The position numbers and the translations under genes were made by a program. Below, one piece after another: positions 13,801-25,700 of a stretch of 64,000 nt of DNA. The DNA is from Haliclona indistincta (taxonomy: Eukaryota; Porifera; Demospongiae; Haplosclerida; Chalinidae), in NCBI GenBank assembly GCA_964017065.1, contig OZ024786.1, positions 3,569,281 to 3,633,280 of the forward strand, in the 5' to 3' direction. Below the pieces are notes generated by a model. It was not told where the DNA came from. It did not search any database and saw nothing but the letters and a program-made list of their open reading frames with translations. The first letter of the stretch is position 1; every line of letters begins with the position of its first letter.

Positions 13801-16177
13801 ACCCTACATCCTTTTGATTTTGATAGAAATCTTTTTAATTTTCTTTAAAAATGGTTTCCGCAGCATTATAAATTCAGTAGTTACTGACAAGTCGTCATCT
13901 AGCCTGTTTAGTTCCCATTGTAATTGAAGCGCTTAAGGTAGTAGAGAACTCAATAGGGAGTTTTAGTTAGCCATTTAATAACGGTTGGTACAGTGATGCC
14001 ACCACTTATCTGGTAACTTGTGTACACACGAATTCGAAGAAGGCAATCTTTAATTGGACCCTAGTCTTGTATGTATACAACACTGCACAGCATGCCTGCA
14101 TCATGCTGTGCAGTAAATATACAACACAGTTAATTAAAAAGGAGAATCATGAAAGCAATAATAATATTATTAGATTGGTTACACTTGCAAAAGAGTAATT
14201 TTTAGACAAAACATTAGCAAATAATTATGGTTTATTTTGTTATCTTCAGAGTCGGCAATAGTTTTATGCCGATAATCTTGGATGATGTTATGTGCAGTTC
14301 TCGAAGATCATGTATTGGCTATTGTCAAGAGTGTCAATCATCACACAACTGTCAGCATTCTCAAGATGTCACTATTGAATGCTGTGAGTGTTTTATGCAT
14401 AATTATAGCTGCTGTCTTCAATTTCTGAACTGTCTGCCCAAATTCTAGCTAATAACGGCATCTCACAAATTTATAATGGCATACATGTAAGTGTACCCTT
14501 ATCCTACAGCGACCATTGCTCAAACAGCACTCTCCTCTGCTACAGCTATATGTAGCTCATTATATATGTCAGAAGTATAGTATAGTTATGGTACAAGGTG
14601 CTCGATGTAAATTTTGCTCTTTTATGCACTGGCAAGCTAGGCCTAATTTGTTATAGCTGAGTACCTTAGCACAAGGCAAATAATCGCGCTGGTGTGCAGA
14701 GACTGGAGCCTCATATGTTTTCTCAGTAATGTTAATATGTATGTATGTATGTATATTTAGATGTCACGCTTAGGAATGCTAATCAGGGTTACGGCGAGGG
14801 CTCGTACTACGTGTTATACTGCCGTGTCACAGGATTGCTAGGCCTGGCGGTTGCGTATGAGATAAGAACTTAACGGTGGGCTGAGACCATGGCAGATCAG
14901 ATCCCAGAGTCTACTCCTGACAGAGCCAAGTGGCTAGCTCGGCTCAGGAAGGGATAACAGAGAGCAGTGCCTGAGTCTATCGCAACAAAAGAAGCAAGGT
15001 ACGCCATCATCAGTACTAACAATACATGGAACCGCCATTAACTCTTAGGTCGTCTGACACGAGTCCACAAGGCAAAAAACAGGAAACTAACTCGGTGTAT
15101 CCGTACATGCCGACCATCTGCTGTCGAGCCCCACCCAAACGTTTTAGGTGGTCAATAAAAACTACTTAATAAAGTCCGCGCGAGGCATTCATGCGTATTC
15201 GTATCTCCTAGCAATATTATTTGCATGCTCCAGTCCGTTATGTCCACTTCCGTCCGTTATGTCAAGATCCTGTTACCAAGTGTTCTATAACTTTTATTTC
15301 TATGAAGCAAATTTAAACCATGCTTTTTCTCATGCAGATTCTCCTTCAAGCTATACCGGTACAAGCATAGGAACTTGTGATGGTATTATTGGTATGTCAT
15401 GCATGCATTACATAATTATTGTTATAAATATTATAATTGTTATTCAAATGACGGAGAGTATCAGTAGAGAGAAATACAGTATACTATACAATAAGGCTAG
15501 CATTCTGTGATGGGAATTATGAGGTAGAAAGAGCCCTGAGAAATTAAGCTTGGTCAATGACCTTATTATTAATTGGAGAGATTTCGGCTTGTAAAAATTT
15601 GTAAACTGAGCAGTCAAATGCTCTTCCTCTTTTTTCTGTCTTATAATACTGAACCATAGATATTATCTCTTAGTTGATATTATTTTCTTTAGGACCTGGG
15701 TCGTCATCTTCTGTGTCATCCAATATTGGAGCTATTATCGGAGGGACTATTGGAGGAATCATCTTATTGGTTGCATTCGTAGTAATCTTGAGCTGCATTA
15801 TTAAAAAACAAAAGCATAATACATCACGAGTTCAAAACACTGTAGGCAGAGTCAATTTTTCAACTGCTCGACAAAACATGGTGCCACGACCAGAACCAGC
15901 TGGGACTACATTTACCTACAACTACAATCAACCAGCGGATACTGCAGCTACATTCACCCACAATCAACCAACTGATCCTAGCATCACTGAAGCTCCTCCT
16001 CCTGCTTACGGCCTTGCTAATAACTATGCTACCTATAATGAAGGACAATCAGATCTTCCACCACCATCATACAGTGAAACACGTCCATCACTTTCTCTAC
16101 CTCCATCTGCTCCACCACTTTATCCTGCACAATCACCAACATTTGTATATCCTCCTTCCTACCCACCACAAGCATAG
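4819..16177 (+). CDS. SRCR receptor gene 2: signal peptide, six SRCR domains, TM, PPxY tail
   Basis: Complete gene, predicted 936 aa. Exons: 4819-4897, 4974-5175, 6107-6249, 6741-6942, 7505-7641, 7698-7763, 8276-8495, 8712-8854, 9440-9641, 9697-9839, 10162-10218, 10628-10832, 11402-11538, 12300-12501, 14250-14383, 15338-15391, 15693-16177. All junctions keep phase. Residues 1-26 are a signal peptide (start shared with gene 3). SRCR domains lie at roughly 27-141, 142-254, 277-397, 398-512, 532-645 and 646-757, in alternating six-Cys and nine-Cys types, with short Ser/Thr-rich linkers after each pair. A glycine-rich membrane helix (about 787-810) and a tail with PPxY motifs (PPPAY, PPPSY) follow. 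SRCR domains bind proteins or polyanions at the cell surface; PPxY motifs recruit WW-domain proteins such as NEDD4-type ligases. The specific role is unknown. Domain 3 has INDC where the others have ICDD. A MITE ends about 20 bp before the ATG, and a 1.25-kb element sits in the intron before 14250. Confidence 0.88.
11075..11278. mobile_element. MITE C, CCGTATAGCGGGAAA ends
   Basis: 204-bp element with inverted ends CCGTATAGCGGGAAATTTTC and complement, flanked by CA on both sides. The inside is made of GCGAA/TTCGC repeats. It lies in an intron of gene 2 and is related to the copies at 40859 and 47489. Confidence 0.8.
12597..13846. mobile_element. Composite repeat A, inverted copy in a gene 2 intron
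   Basis: Opposite orientation to 2248-3505: hairpin end first (AGGGAGGCACGGTAGTGCCTCCCT near 12604), foldback last (about 13460-13844). It lies between the two exons of SRCR domain 6 (12501 and 14250) and enlarges that intron. Confidence 0.8.
14800..15145 (+). other. Unassigned higher-GC stretch in the gene 2 linker intron
   Basis: This part of the intron 14384-15337 has a different base composition from its surroundings and follows a short (ATGT)n run at 14740. It may be a retroelement scrap. No open frame or recognisable motif was found. Confidence 0.3.
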
Positions 16178-16270
16178 TGTATTACTATGTCGACATATTA
16201 ATTAGCAACAACAAAAATGACTAATTTTATTGTTTGTAAAATTTTTGACGATTGCTTTATCACTATAATT

Positions 16271-16492
16271 GTGACTGTATTTTCATAAACCACCCATATG
16301 GTGCTAAATTTAAATGACATTCATGAAGACAAAAACACCATTAAAGTTGTATTTCTAAAATAAACATACCATTAACTCCCTTGTACCTTAGCTACAAGAT
16401 GTGCTAACCAAAACCAGAACACATGATAATTCCTAGCAACCACTAACCATCAAATGAGCAGCGCCATATGGGTGGTTTATGAATACGGTCAC
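16271..16492. mobile_element. MITE in the gene 2 3' flank
   Basis: 222 bp with inverted ends GTGACTGTATTTTCATAAAC and GTTTATGAATACGGTCAC plus the shared CCACCCATATGG. Gene 1's homologous 3' flank (about 3600-3635) lacks it. It fills the middle of the 614-bp gap between genes 2 and 3. Confidence 0.8.
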
Positions 16493-16791
16493 ATATTCTC
16501 TAATGACATTAAATAGACATCACAATAACTAAATAACTTAACGGCACAGACATACTACACTGTCATTGGATCTCCTAGCAGCTAGCATACATGCAGTATG
16601 CTATTATTTCATGAAAAATACGTACTTGATCATGCTCAACAACAACAGTTTATGATGAGGGAATTTATCAACCAAAAAAATTCTAATTATTAAATTTTAT
16701 GGGTTTTGTAATTGAATTGTCTCCTCCCACTTGTTAGCCTAGCTTCGCGCAAGGCTCGCTACGAGCTGGTCGCTAGCTTTTCAAGGTCAAA

Positions 16792-19700
16792 ATGGGGATT
16801 ACGTCTCTCAACTGCTGGTCAAGACGACTCACCACACTCGCTTTTCTTGCTATTTTAACCATAGTACAAGGTACATTGTAACTAGAACACTGCTAGGCGC
16901 CCGTCTAGCCTCAATTGTTGCATGTTATGATCATACTTGCTGTTATTCAGGTCAGAGCAATGGTCCCATTCGATTGTGGCGCGATGGGTATACCTCAGCT
17001 ACGCACACTTTTGGACGAGTGCAGGTATACTTCAACGGCCAGTGGGGAAACATCTGTGATGATGCTAGCTTTGGACTAACAGAAGCTACTGTGATCTGTC
17101 ATCAGCTGGAATACACTGGTGCTAGTAGCTACAGTAGAGCAAGTACTGACTCGTAAGTTTTGACAGAACATGTAAAGAGGCCTAGGTCCCATGCATCTTG
17201 AGTACTTCTCCATGTATAGGGTCTCCACATAAAAAATCAACTTCTACAAAACCACCTTTTCATCGACTTAGTATGTACACCAACTTATAAAACCTCCTGG
17301 TGCATATTTCACAATCCAAAACTTCTTCGATCCTGCAAAAAACAGCTTTAAATGCTGACCGCAATCAGTTATTAACCCTCGGCGCATGCGCGAGCTAGGG
17401 TTACAGTACTTGGTTTGTCATTCGTTCGTTCATTTGTTCTGTCCAATGAGCTGCAGAGACCATCACTCACTTCTGAAACTCGGTAAAGGTATGAACAGAC
17501 TTAGCACGACAATGGCTTCCAATGTGACTTGTGGATATTGCTAAAGTGCTTTCGTTTTTGAGTTATTGCTGGCTGACCTTGACAGCCATCTTGGACGTCT
17601 ATGAGAACAGAATAGCTCATAATAGACTACCTAGGTGCTTGTACATTCCTGCAAGACAGCTCTGAGGGTGCATAGACATCTATGGCTACCTTCTAAGTGT
17701 TCATGGTCATGCCCACTTGCACGTGACACACCTTGTGGTCAGCACTTTGCTGTCTTCTGGTTAGCAGTGCTGTTTCAATAACAAGCAGGTTGGCAAAGTA
17801 TAACTAAGGAGCTTACTCTACAATGTGCATGACACACCGAGGGTTTTGTGAAATCTGTTCATTAACTAGTCATTCGATCTTCTTATTAGAGAACACCTCT
17901 TGCACGACAAGCAAAGTCCTGTAAGGTCTCGGTTAGCAAACTAGAAGAGGTCGGGTTAGTTGATGGGGTCGCTTCCAGCCAGATGGTCAGAAGTGGCAGT
18001 TTATGTTTATATTTATGCAACATGTACAACTACTAACCAACTTTATAAAACCATAGTGAGGAAGCCGCTTCCTCTTTAGCGAAGAAGCTTACATAGGGTT
18101 ACTGCATAGATACTGCAAGTGTCGGCGCTGGCTTCAAACTCCCGGTTTCGACACAAACGGTATCTCTTCATAACACCTAGACCTTTACCAAAGATCCAGT
18201 AAATTGCATAATTCAGCTATGTTGTTATCCTGCATAGAATCGACTTCAACTAGTTGCCTAGTTCTATATCACTGAATTGTTTTTTAAACCAATAACCATT
18301 TTGTATGTCGAATTGAAAGTCGATTTTATGCAAGAATGGCCAGCAGCCTTACTGAACTTTGCTTGTCGTGCAAGAGATGGTCTCTAATAAGAAGATTGAA
18401 TGATTAAGTAATATTTAGACCACACTAAGTGGTGCATTACGCGATATAAAGCATGAGGGTGGGGTCAATAACGGTTGAGAACGCGTTGATAATGCACGAG
18501 CGGTAGGCGAGTGCATTATCACGCGTTCGAGACCGTTATTGAGCACGCCCGAGTGCTTTATATCACGTAATGCACTGCCTAGTGTGGTCTAAACGTTTTA
18601 GACCATACCAGGTGACTTTGACCGAGTGCTTGCTATTTTGTTTACTTTGTTTACCTAAAAGTGTGCATTAACAACTTAATGCACACTTAAGTATGCATTA
18701 AGCTATTTAATGCATACTTTTTGAGCAATCTGATTGGTTGAAAGTCACGTGGTATGGTCTAAGCTTAACTGAAAGCGGTCAGAGTTTAAAGCTGCTTTTT
18801 GCCAGATCGAAGAAGTTTAGGATTGCGAAATTTGAACCAGGAGGTTTTATATTAAGTTGGTGTACATACTATGTTGCCGAAAAGCTGATTTTATAGAAGT
18901 TTATTTTAATGTGGAAGAACCGCTCTGTCCATTGCCTAACCTTAGTCTTTCCTTCCTATTGTATGTATAATACAATGTGTGGTATTCAACTATATTGTAG
19001 TTTCTATTACTCAATATAAATTTTTAAGATTCGTGTATGATTTGTGCTGTGTATTGTTTTTTTAGGTATGGAACAGACACTAGTCCCACAGTACTCAGTA
19101 GTGTGGATTGTTCTACCTCATCATATCTGGTGATCCTTCAGTGCAGTTATGACTCCACTCCTCCTTCATCATGTACTGATAGTGATGATGTATCAGTCAT
19201 TTGCTGTGAGTCACTGATCATGATGCATGCACAATTACACATCTGGTAGGTTAGACAGCTCATAGATATTATATACAAAGTAACCGGGATTGACAACGAG
19301 CAAAAAATTGTCCATTATTGCATGCCATCCTGTTGCTTGGGAAGTCTGCACGAAGCCCCGCCCACCAGTATGTTGCCCATTTCTTCTACCATTTCTTTGT
19401 TGTTTATCAATGTATAAACCATTGTAGATCATCATAGAGAATAGAATACAACAATGAAAACAACGAAGAACAAAAACAATGAGAATCTTAATATACAGTC
19501 CAGGAGCCCATTGAGACGACATGCACAAGGGAGCATGCAACTCTGTATACGGCGAAATCCAAACATGGCATCCTATTTTTAGTAATATTCAACGAAATCC
19601 CATCCTATTTTTAGTAATATTCCTTATTATGGTCATGCACATGGAACTTTATTACACAGTGGAGGATTGCAGTCTACAGTAAAGCAAATGCCTTCGTTAG

Positions 19701-22700
19701 ACTGACAACGAGACAGCAGCAAATTAAAGTTCTAGCTATAGCAGACAAACTGTCGCATTGTGAGCGGCAGCGTAAAGTCAATCTACGACTACTTCGGTAA
19801 TGAAAAGATGTCGGCGGTAGAAAAATAATACAAATTGCTTTCCACAGTGCGTCTTCGCTTGGGGAACTCTTCGAGAGCGCCTAGCCTTGCCGTCACATGA
19901 ACGTTTCATGTTTACAGTACCTACAGTACGTTTGATCATGATGTGCACGCCCAGTTTCTCAGGGGTTAATCTTAAGTTTATTCCCTAAAAGGGAACTAAT
20001 ATTTTTAACTAGTCAGCCATGTTTGGATTTCGCCGTATACAGTAACATGTACTGAGTTACATGCTCCCTCGCCGGCTTAGCCGCCTCGATATGCTCCTGA
20101 TATTCGTCTCTCCTGCTGATGGAGAATCTTCCAGTGACCCATTCTATCACTATGAAATGAGTATAATATTCATATTTAGAAATCGACTTTAAAAGCTTGC
20201 ACAAAGTTCTTAACTATCCAATTCCATTTCTACATGCTTATCCTACAATTTAAACGCTTTATAGTGCATACAAGCGATGACAGAAAGGTGTTATGCGCCC
20301 ACAAATACACATGTTACACAATTATTAATCAAGTGACATAGAAGCAGCTTTGCTACCTAAATGCACTTCAGTTCCATGAGCAAATGAACCAGTAATGAAC
20401 AGAAGCTACAACTTTGAGCTTGACTACCGTGGAGCTAGACGCCCACAAAGTCTCTGAAGAACGACGAAGAATGCAAACTTCGTGTATCACAACACCGGGA
20501 CTCAGAATGAGCACCAATCACTATAAAGTAGCCTGCTAGTGACTGTAACAACACACTAGTATCCACTTGAGCCCATCGTTCACTACAGAGCATTCTTTCG
20601 AAACAGCAACATCTTCTTGACCTCTCGCCTACCGGGCACTCCCACCACAACACTGATGACACGCAGGCTAATGTACAGTGGCAATTGGCGCACTTTACCC
20701 AATGCCAATCCCGGTTACATAGTATATTAGGGTTGAACATAGTATATTAAGGGTGCACGCAACTAATTAATATTCACGGCGCTGCGCGTTGCTATGGTCA
20801 GTGTTTCTGCAAAACTAAAGCAGCAGACAGAGCGATATTAGCAGTATAGCTAGTGTGTCTTGATAGCTACTCGTATCATGAAATTTAACGGGCTTGCTTG
20901 CTTGCAAGAACGCGGTCCATGATTGACCTGTATATTCATAAAACTCACCAGTGAAGACTTGAATGAGCTCAATATTCCAGAAATGCAAGTTTCAACAAAG
21001 CTGCAATCTAGTGACAGAGCGATTTTTTCGCTGGCGCGCCTAGAAAGCACCGTTGCTCTTCGAGCAGCATGGATTTTCTCGTTTTTCTCGGCAGTGTGGC
21101 GTTTATTTAGAAAAATCGTTCTGTTACGGTATAGCCCACGTGTTGGCGATCCCATAGAGCTAAAAGACGTCCAGATCCAGCGTGCGATGGCGAAGTTTTA
21201 TGCCAAAATGCATGTCGGCTAGGGCAGCGCCATTGGAATGCTAGCTGAGTATACAGTTGCTATTGGCTGTGGTTTGTCGTGTAAACAGTTGCTATGTCAG
21301 CAACCACACTATAATTATATTCAGTGTTCAAGCGCTGATATTTCGTCTGGTGATGATTATATACGTCAAAAGACACCTAAATCTGCTCTCTGGCGTTGCC
21401 CCATCTTAAAGTAGCAAGGAAATCGCTCGAAATTGTTACTAAAGTGACGAACCTGGAAACGGTGAAAATCGAGTTTCGTCATCTTCGTTTTCTTCTTTCT
21501 TTCTTCTTCCTTTCTTCAGCGCGCCTAGCGCCTTTATATACGCGAGCAATGCCAAGACCAAATCACCCACGAACAGTCGTGACATTCTCCTGGCAGGTGC
21601 CTTTTGAACTTTGTTTTTAGCAAAATGCCGATATAAATTCCGTGATTTCTCGATCGTGATCCATCGCCAGCTAAGTGTTAGACGCCATTATTATTATTGC
21701 GCAATACGCACATGACCAAGCAGTGGTTAGTATAGCGCACGTGACCAAGCACTAGCTTGAGTATCTCCACGCCTTATAGATCACATATTTGTCTGGAGTC
21801 TTCGAAGAACGGTAAGCTCGTATAGGATCGCGCTTACCAGATAAGTACAACCGTCAACTAACAAGTGAAGGCGGGGCTCATATCCACTGCATGCATGCAT
21901 GCGTAGGCGAGCTGATGTGTACAGCATAACAAGTGTTTTGGCTAAAAGTTTAAAATTCTTAATAATAAAGAAAAGCCATCAACAACAGGAAAATTAAACC
22001 AATGGTGCATGAAACAAAGACAGCTCAGTACGTGCATAATATTGAACTGCACTTCACTGAAAAAGAAAAAAGGACACTAACAAGAAATTTAAAAGATTTC
22101 TATCGAAATCAAAAGGATGTAGGGTTGTGAAGTCTACCACTGGTCCACAATGTAAACTAACAAGGAAATGGTAACCAAATTGTCTTCTACATCAGTGGCT
22201 GTACATAATTGATCAATATTTTGTCACAAGCTGAATGCACGTCAGGTGTCAGTCAACAGCAACTAGCTGAACTAGCTATAGCCAACCACAGCAGCCACTG
22301 ATGTAGGGATCTATGGTCTGTTAGCAAGTCAATCGTGTTACCATTCCATCCTTGTTCCTTGTTAGTTTACATGGTGGACCAGTGGTAGACTTCACAACCC
22401 TACATCGTTTTTGCACAGCATTAGCTATACACTATAGAAATTTACTTGAGGTGAAGGACAGGGTGTTAATTTGTTGAACAGCAATGTCGACAGGTTTTTG
22501 TAAAGACGTTCATTTTGATTTTTAATGAAATAGTGTACTCAATAAACTTTCATACAAGATGTAGACTATAGTGATCAACACCGACCAAATGTGTATTGCT
22601 CTAGTCTAAGCAAGAGCACTTTGTTCTGAGTCACTCGATGCCAACATAACAAATGAGAAAACAGCCTTTGTACCAGTTTTTTGGGTCAAATAATGCATTA

Positions 22701-25700
22701 ACATGTTTTACTTTTCAGACTCTACTAGAATATGGAACAGTCCTTATCTTGGTCAAATTCGTCTTACTGGAGGATCCACTGTCAACCAGGGTCTGGTAGA
22801 GATCTACTGTAATGGACAGTGGGGTACTGTGTGTGATGATGGATTTGGTCAAACAGAAGCTGACACTGTTTGCAGACAACTGGGATATGAACGTGCTAGT
22901 GATTATGACCATCTCTCAATGTGAGGATTGATTTGAAAATTTGTCACAAGCTGAATGCACGTTAGGTGTCAGTCAACAGCAATTAGCTGAACTAGCTATA
23001 GCCAACCACAGCAGCCACTGATGTAGGGATCTATGGTCTGTTAGCAAGTCATTCGTGTTACCATTCCATGCTTGTTCCTTGTTAGTTTACATTGTGGACC
23101 AGTGGTAGATTTCACAACCCTACATCCTTTTGATTTCGATAGAAATCTTTTTAATTTTATTTCTAATAACATTTGAAGATGCTTTTATCTTTGTGAAACT
23201 TTATGTGCATGTATTTCCCTGGCCTATACTCAATGTATGTTTTATACTAATCATGTGATATTAAAGAATCGCCATGCTATAAATACACTTCCTCTGGTTA
23301 AAAAAGTATTACAGCACATGATTAGCACTTTTCTCTAGTACTTGCATGTTACACAAGACTTTTAAGCCATTATTCAGTTCTGCGCACGATTGACTTATGC
23401 ACGTTCCAGATTTAAGCCACTTTATAAATTGTGCAGTTCAGAATCTGCTCCGTGCATTCCATTTCTTAATCCCTGTTCCATTCCGCTTGGTTTCGTTTTT
23501 AACGCTCACCTGTGTGTATCGGAAAAATAGCCCCTGATCTTATAGCTGCAATGTGCTACACAAGTGCATGTGCTGAATTAGTTCTAGCTGGGCAAATTTG
23601 AGTATAAGACTGTTTCTTTTGTAGTCGTGGTAGTTCTTCTCAGCCGATCTGGTTGGACGAGGTTTCATGCTCTTCATCTCATACTTGTATTGGTGACTGC
23701 GTTAGTCATTGTCCAGTATCACATGATTGTTCTCACAGTGAAGATATCACCATTACATGCTGTAAGTATACTTCAAAACTATTCACAAGAATTATTGGTT
23801 ATTCACAACTTTCTCACAGATACTCTTGTTCGCAATACTGGGACAACAAGCTCCACATGCCCTATGAAAACAGAAGCACCACCAGGTATACAATATTGCA
23901 AGAGCAAGTTTACATGCGAGTCTGAAGTAAGCAGCTCTCGGGTGACTGGTAGTTTACCGTCACGTAGCTATATGTTCTGCAACTTGTGCAATATCGAAAC
24001 TGAGTTGAACAAATTGGTGGTTGCTAAATTGCGTGCCAGTTTCGAAACTGCGTGCGTTATTTTGAAACTGCACAACGAGAATTTCTGCTCAAATTAGAAA
24101 TGGCAGTCTACATTATTGCAACTATGGTTGCAAGCAGCAAACATACCTTCACACCTACATGTACTAAATTGGCGTGCAAAGATTATGGATGCCAGCATCG
24201 ACACACACTTCGACCAGTATTGTCGAGCGAAGTTCTCAGGCTCTACTAGTGACGCTGATGGTGACAATGGTGAAGCAAATGCCACACCGAGTACTAGCAA
24301 AGCAATACTGTGCTAGTGTAAAGTTGGCCAACGCCATGTAGAAAGCGGATTTATAATGTCTTTGTTAGCCATACAATCTCTAATTCACCACCTAGCAAAC
24401 TACTAGCGTTTGAACGCTATTACATTGTATTATAGCTGTCATCTAGTTTTCAGCTCATCTCTACATATGAACGCACTACCGTGTGTCGCTACATACATGT
24501 ATAGTAATATAAATTTGAACCATCTTGTATCATCTGTTTTTGTGTAAAGTACCTACAGATATTGATAGTGGGCCAATCAGACTGCTGCGTAATGGTGATA
24601 CTTCACCCTCATACACATCTGGACGAGTGCAGCTAGTGTACAACAGACTATGGGGAAACATTAATGACTGCAGCAATGAATTTGGACTACCAGAAGCTAC
24701 TGTGATCTGTCACCAGCTGGGATACACTGGTGCTAGTACATATACTAGAGCTTCACAAGATTCGTATGTTCACTGTATACGTGATAACACTTTAGACACA
24801 ACCATGAGCATGAGCATGAGTTTCTTTGATGAATAAAGCACACGTGCATTTGACGACGCTCTAGAATTCTTATCATGCACCATCTTTAAAAATGTCTTCT
24901 TACAACAATTATTGCATGATCAAACTTTATACCCTTTAGATTTGGGCTGGACAATAGTCCTACAGTTATCACTAGTGTGGACTGTAGCAATTCAAACTAT
25001 CTGGTGATACTTCAGTGCAGATTTTCTTCATTCCTTTCCTCATCGTGTTCTGATGATGCCGATGATGTTGGAGTTGATTGCTGTGAGTAATTTCACCAAA
25101 CATAAAGCATTCTTTAAGTTTGGTTTACAATGTGTCCCAAATGTGCTTTGTTAATAATGCTAAAGTTTCTATTGTTTGAGTTGCATTGTGATATCGTTTG
25201 CAGTTATAACAGTTACTGTGTCATAATATGCCTTCATCCCTCAGTGCATGGTTTGGAGAAACCACCGAGGGATAGCCACCTATATGCCGTTGCGCACAGA
25301 CAGTGTCCATTGTGGAACCAGCGTTGCAATCCACATACGTATTCAAAAACCTCACCCTGTCTGACAAAAGTGTGTGTTCTGCATTAACATGTTTTACTTT
25401 TCAGACTCTACTAGAATATGGAACAGTCCTTATCTTGGTCAAATTCGTCTTACTGGAGGGACTACTGTCAACCAGGGTCTGGTAGAGATCTACTGTAGTG
25501 GGCAGTGGGGTACTGTGTGTGATGATGGATTTGGTCAAACAGAAGCTGACACTGTTTGCAGACAACTGGGATATGACCGTGCTAATGATTATGACCATCT
25601 CTCAATGTGAGGATTGAATTGAAGAATAGACAGGCACAAAATTAGTAGTAATTACATGTATTAATCATGCACAGAACTGAGCAATGTGCTAAATGTCTTG

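Noticed and set aside
20923..21222. 99-codon frame
   Set aside because: Lies in transposon-rich intron sequence of SRCR gene 3, overlaps an equal antisense frame, and has no motif.
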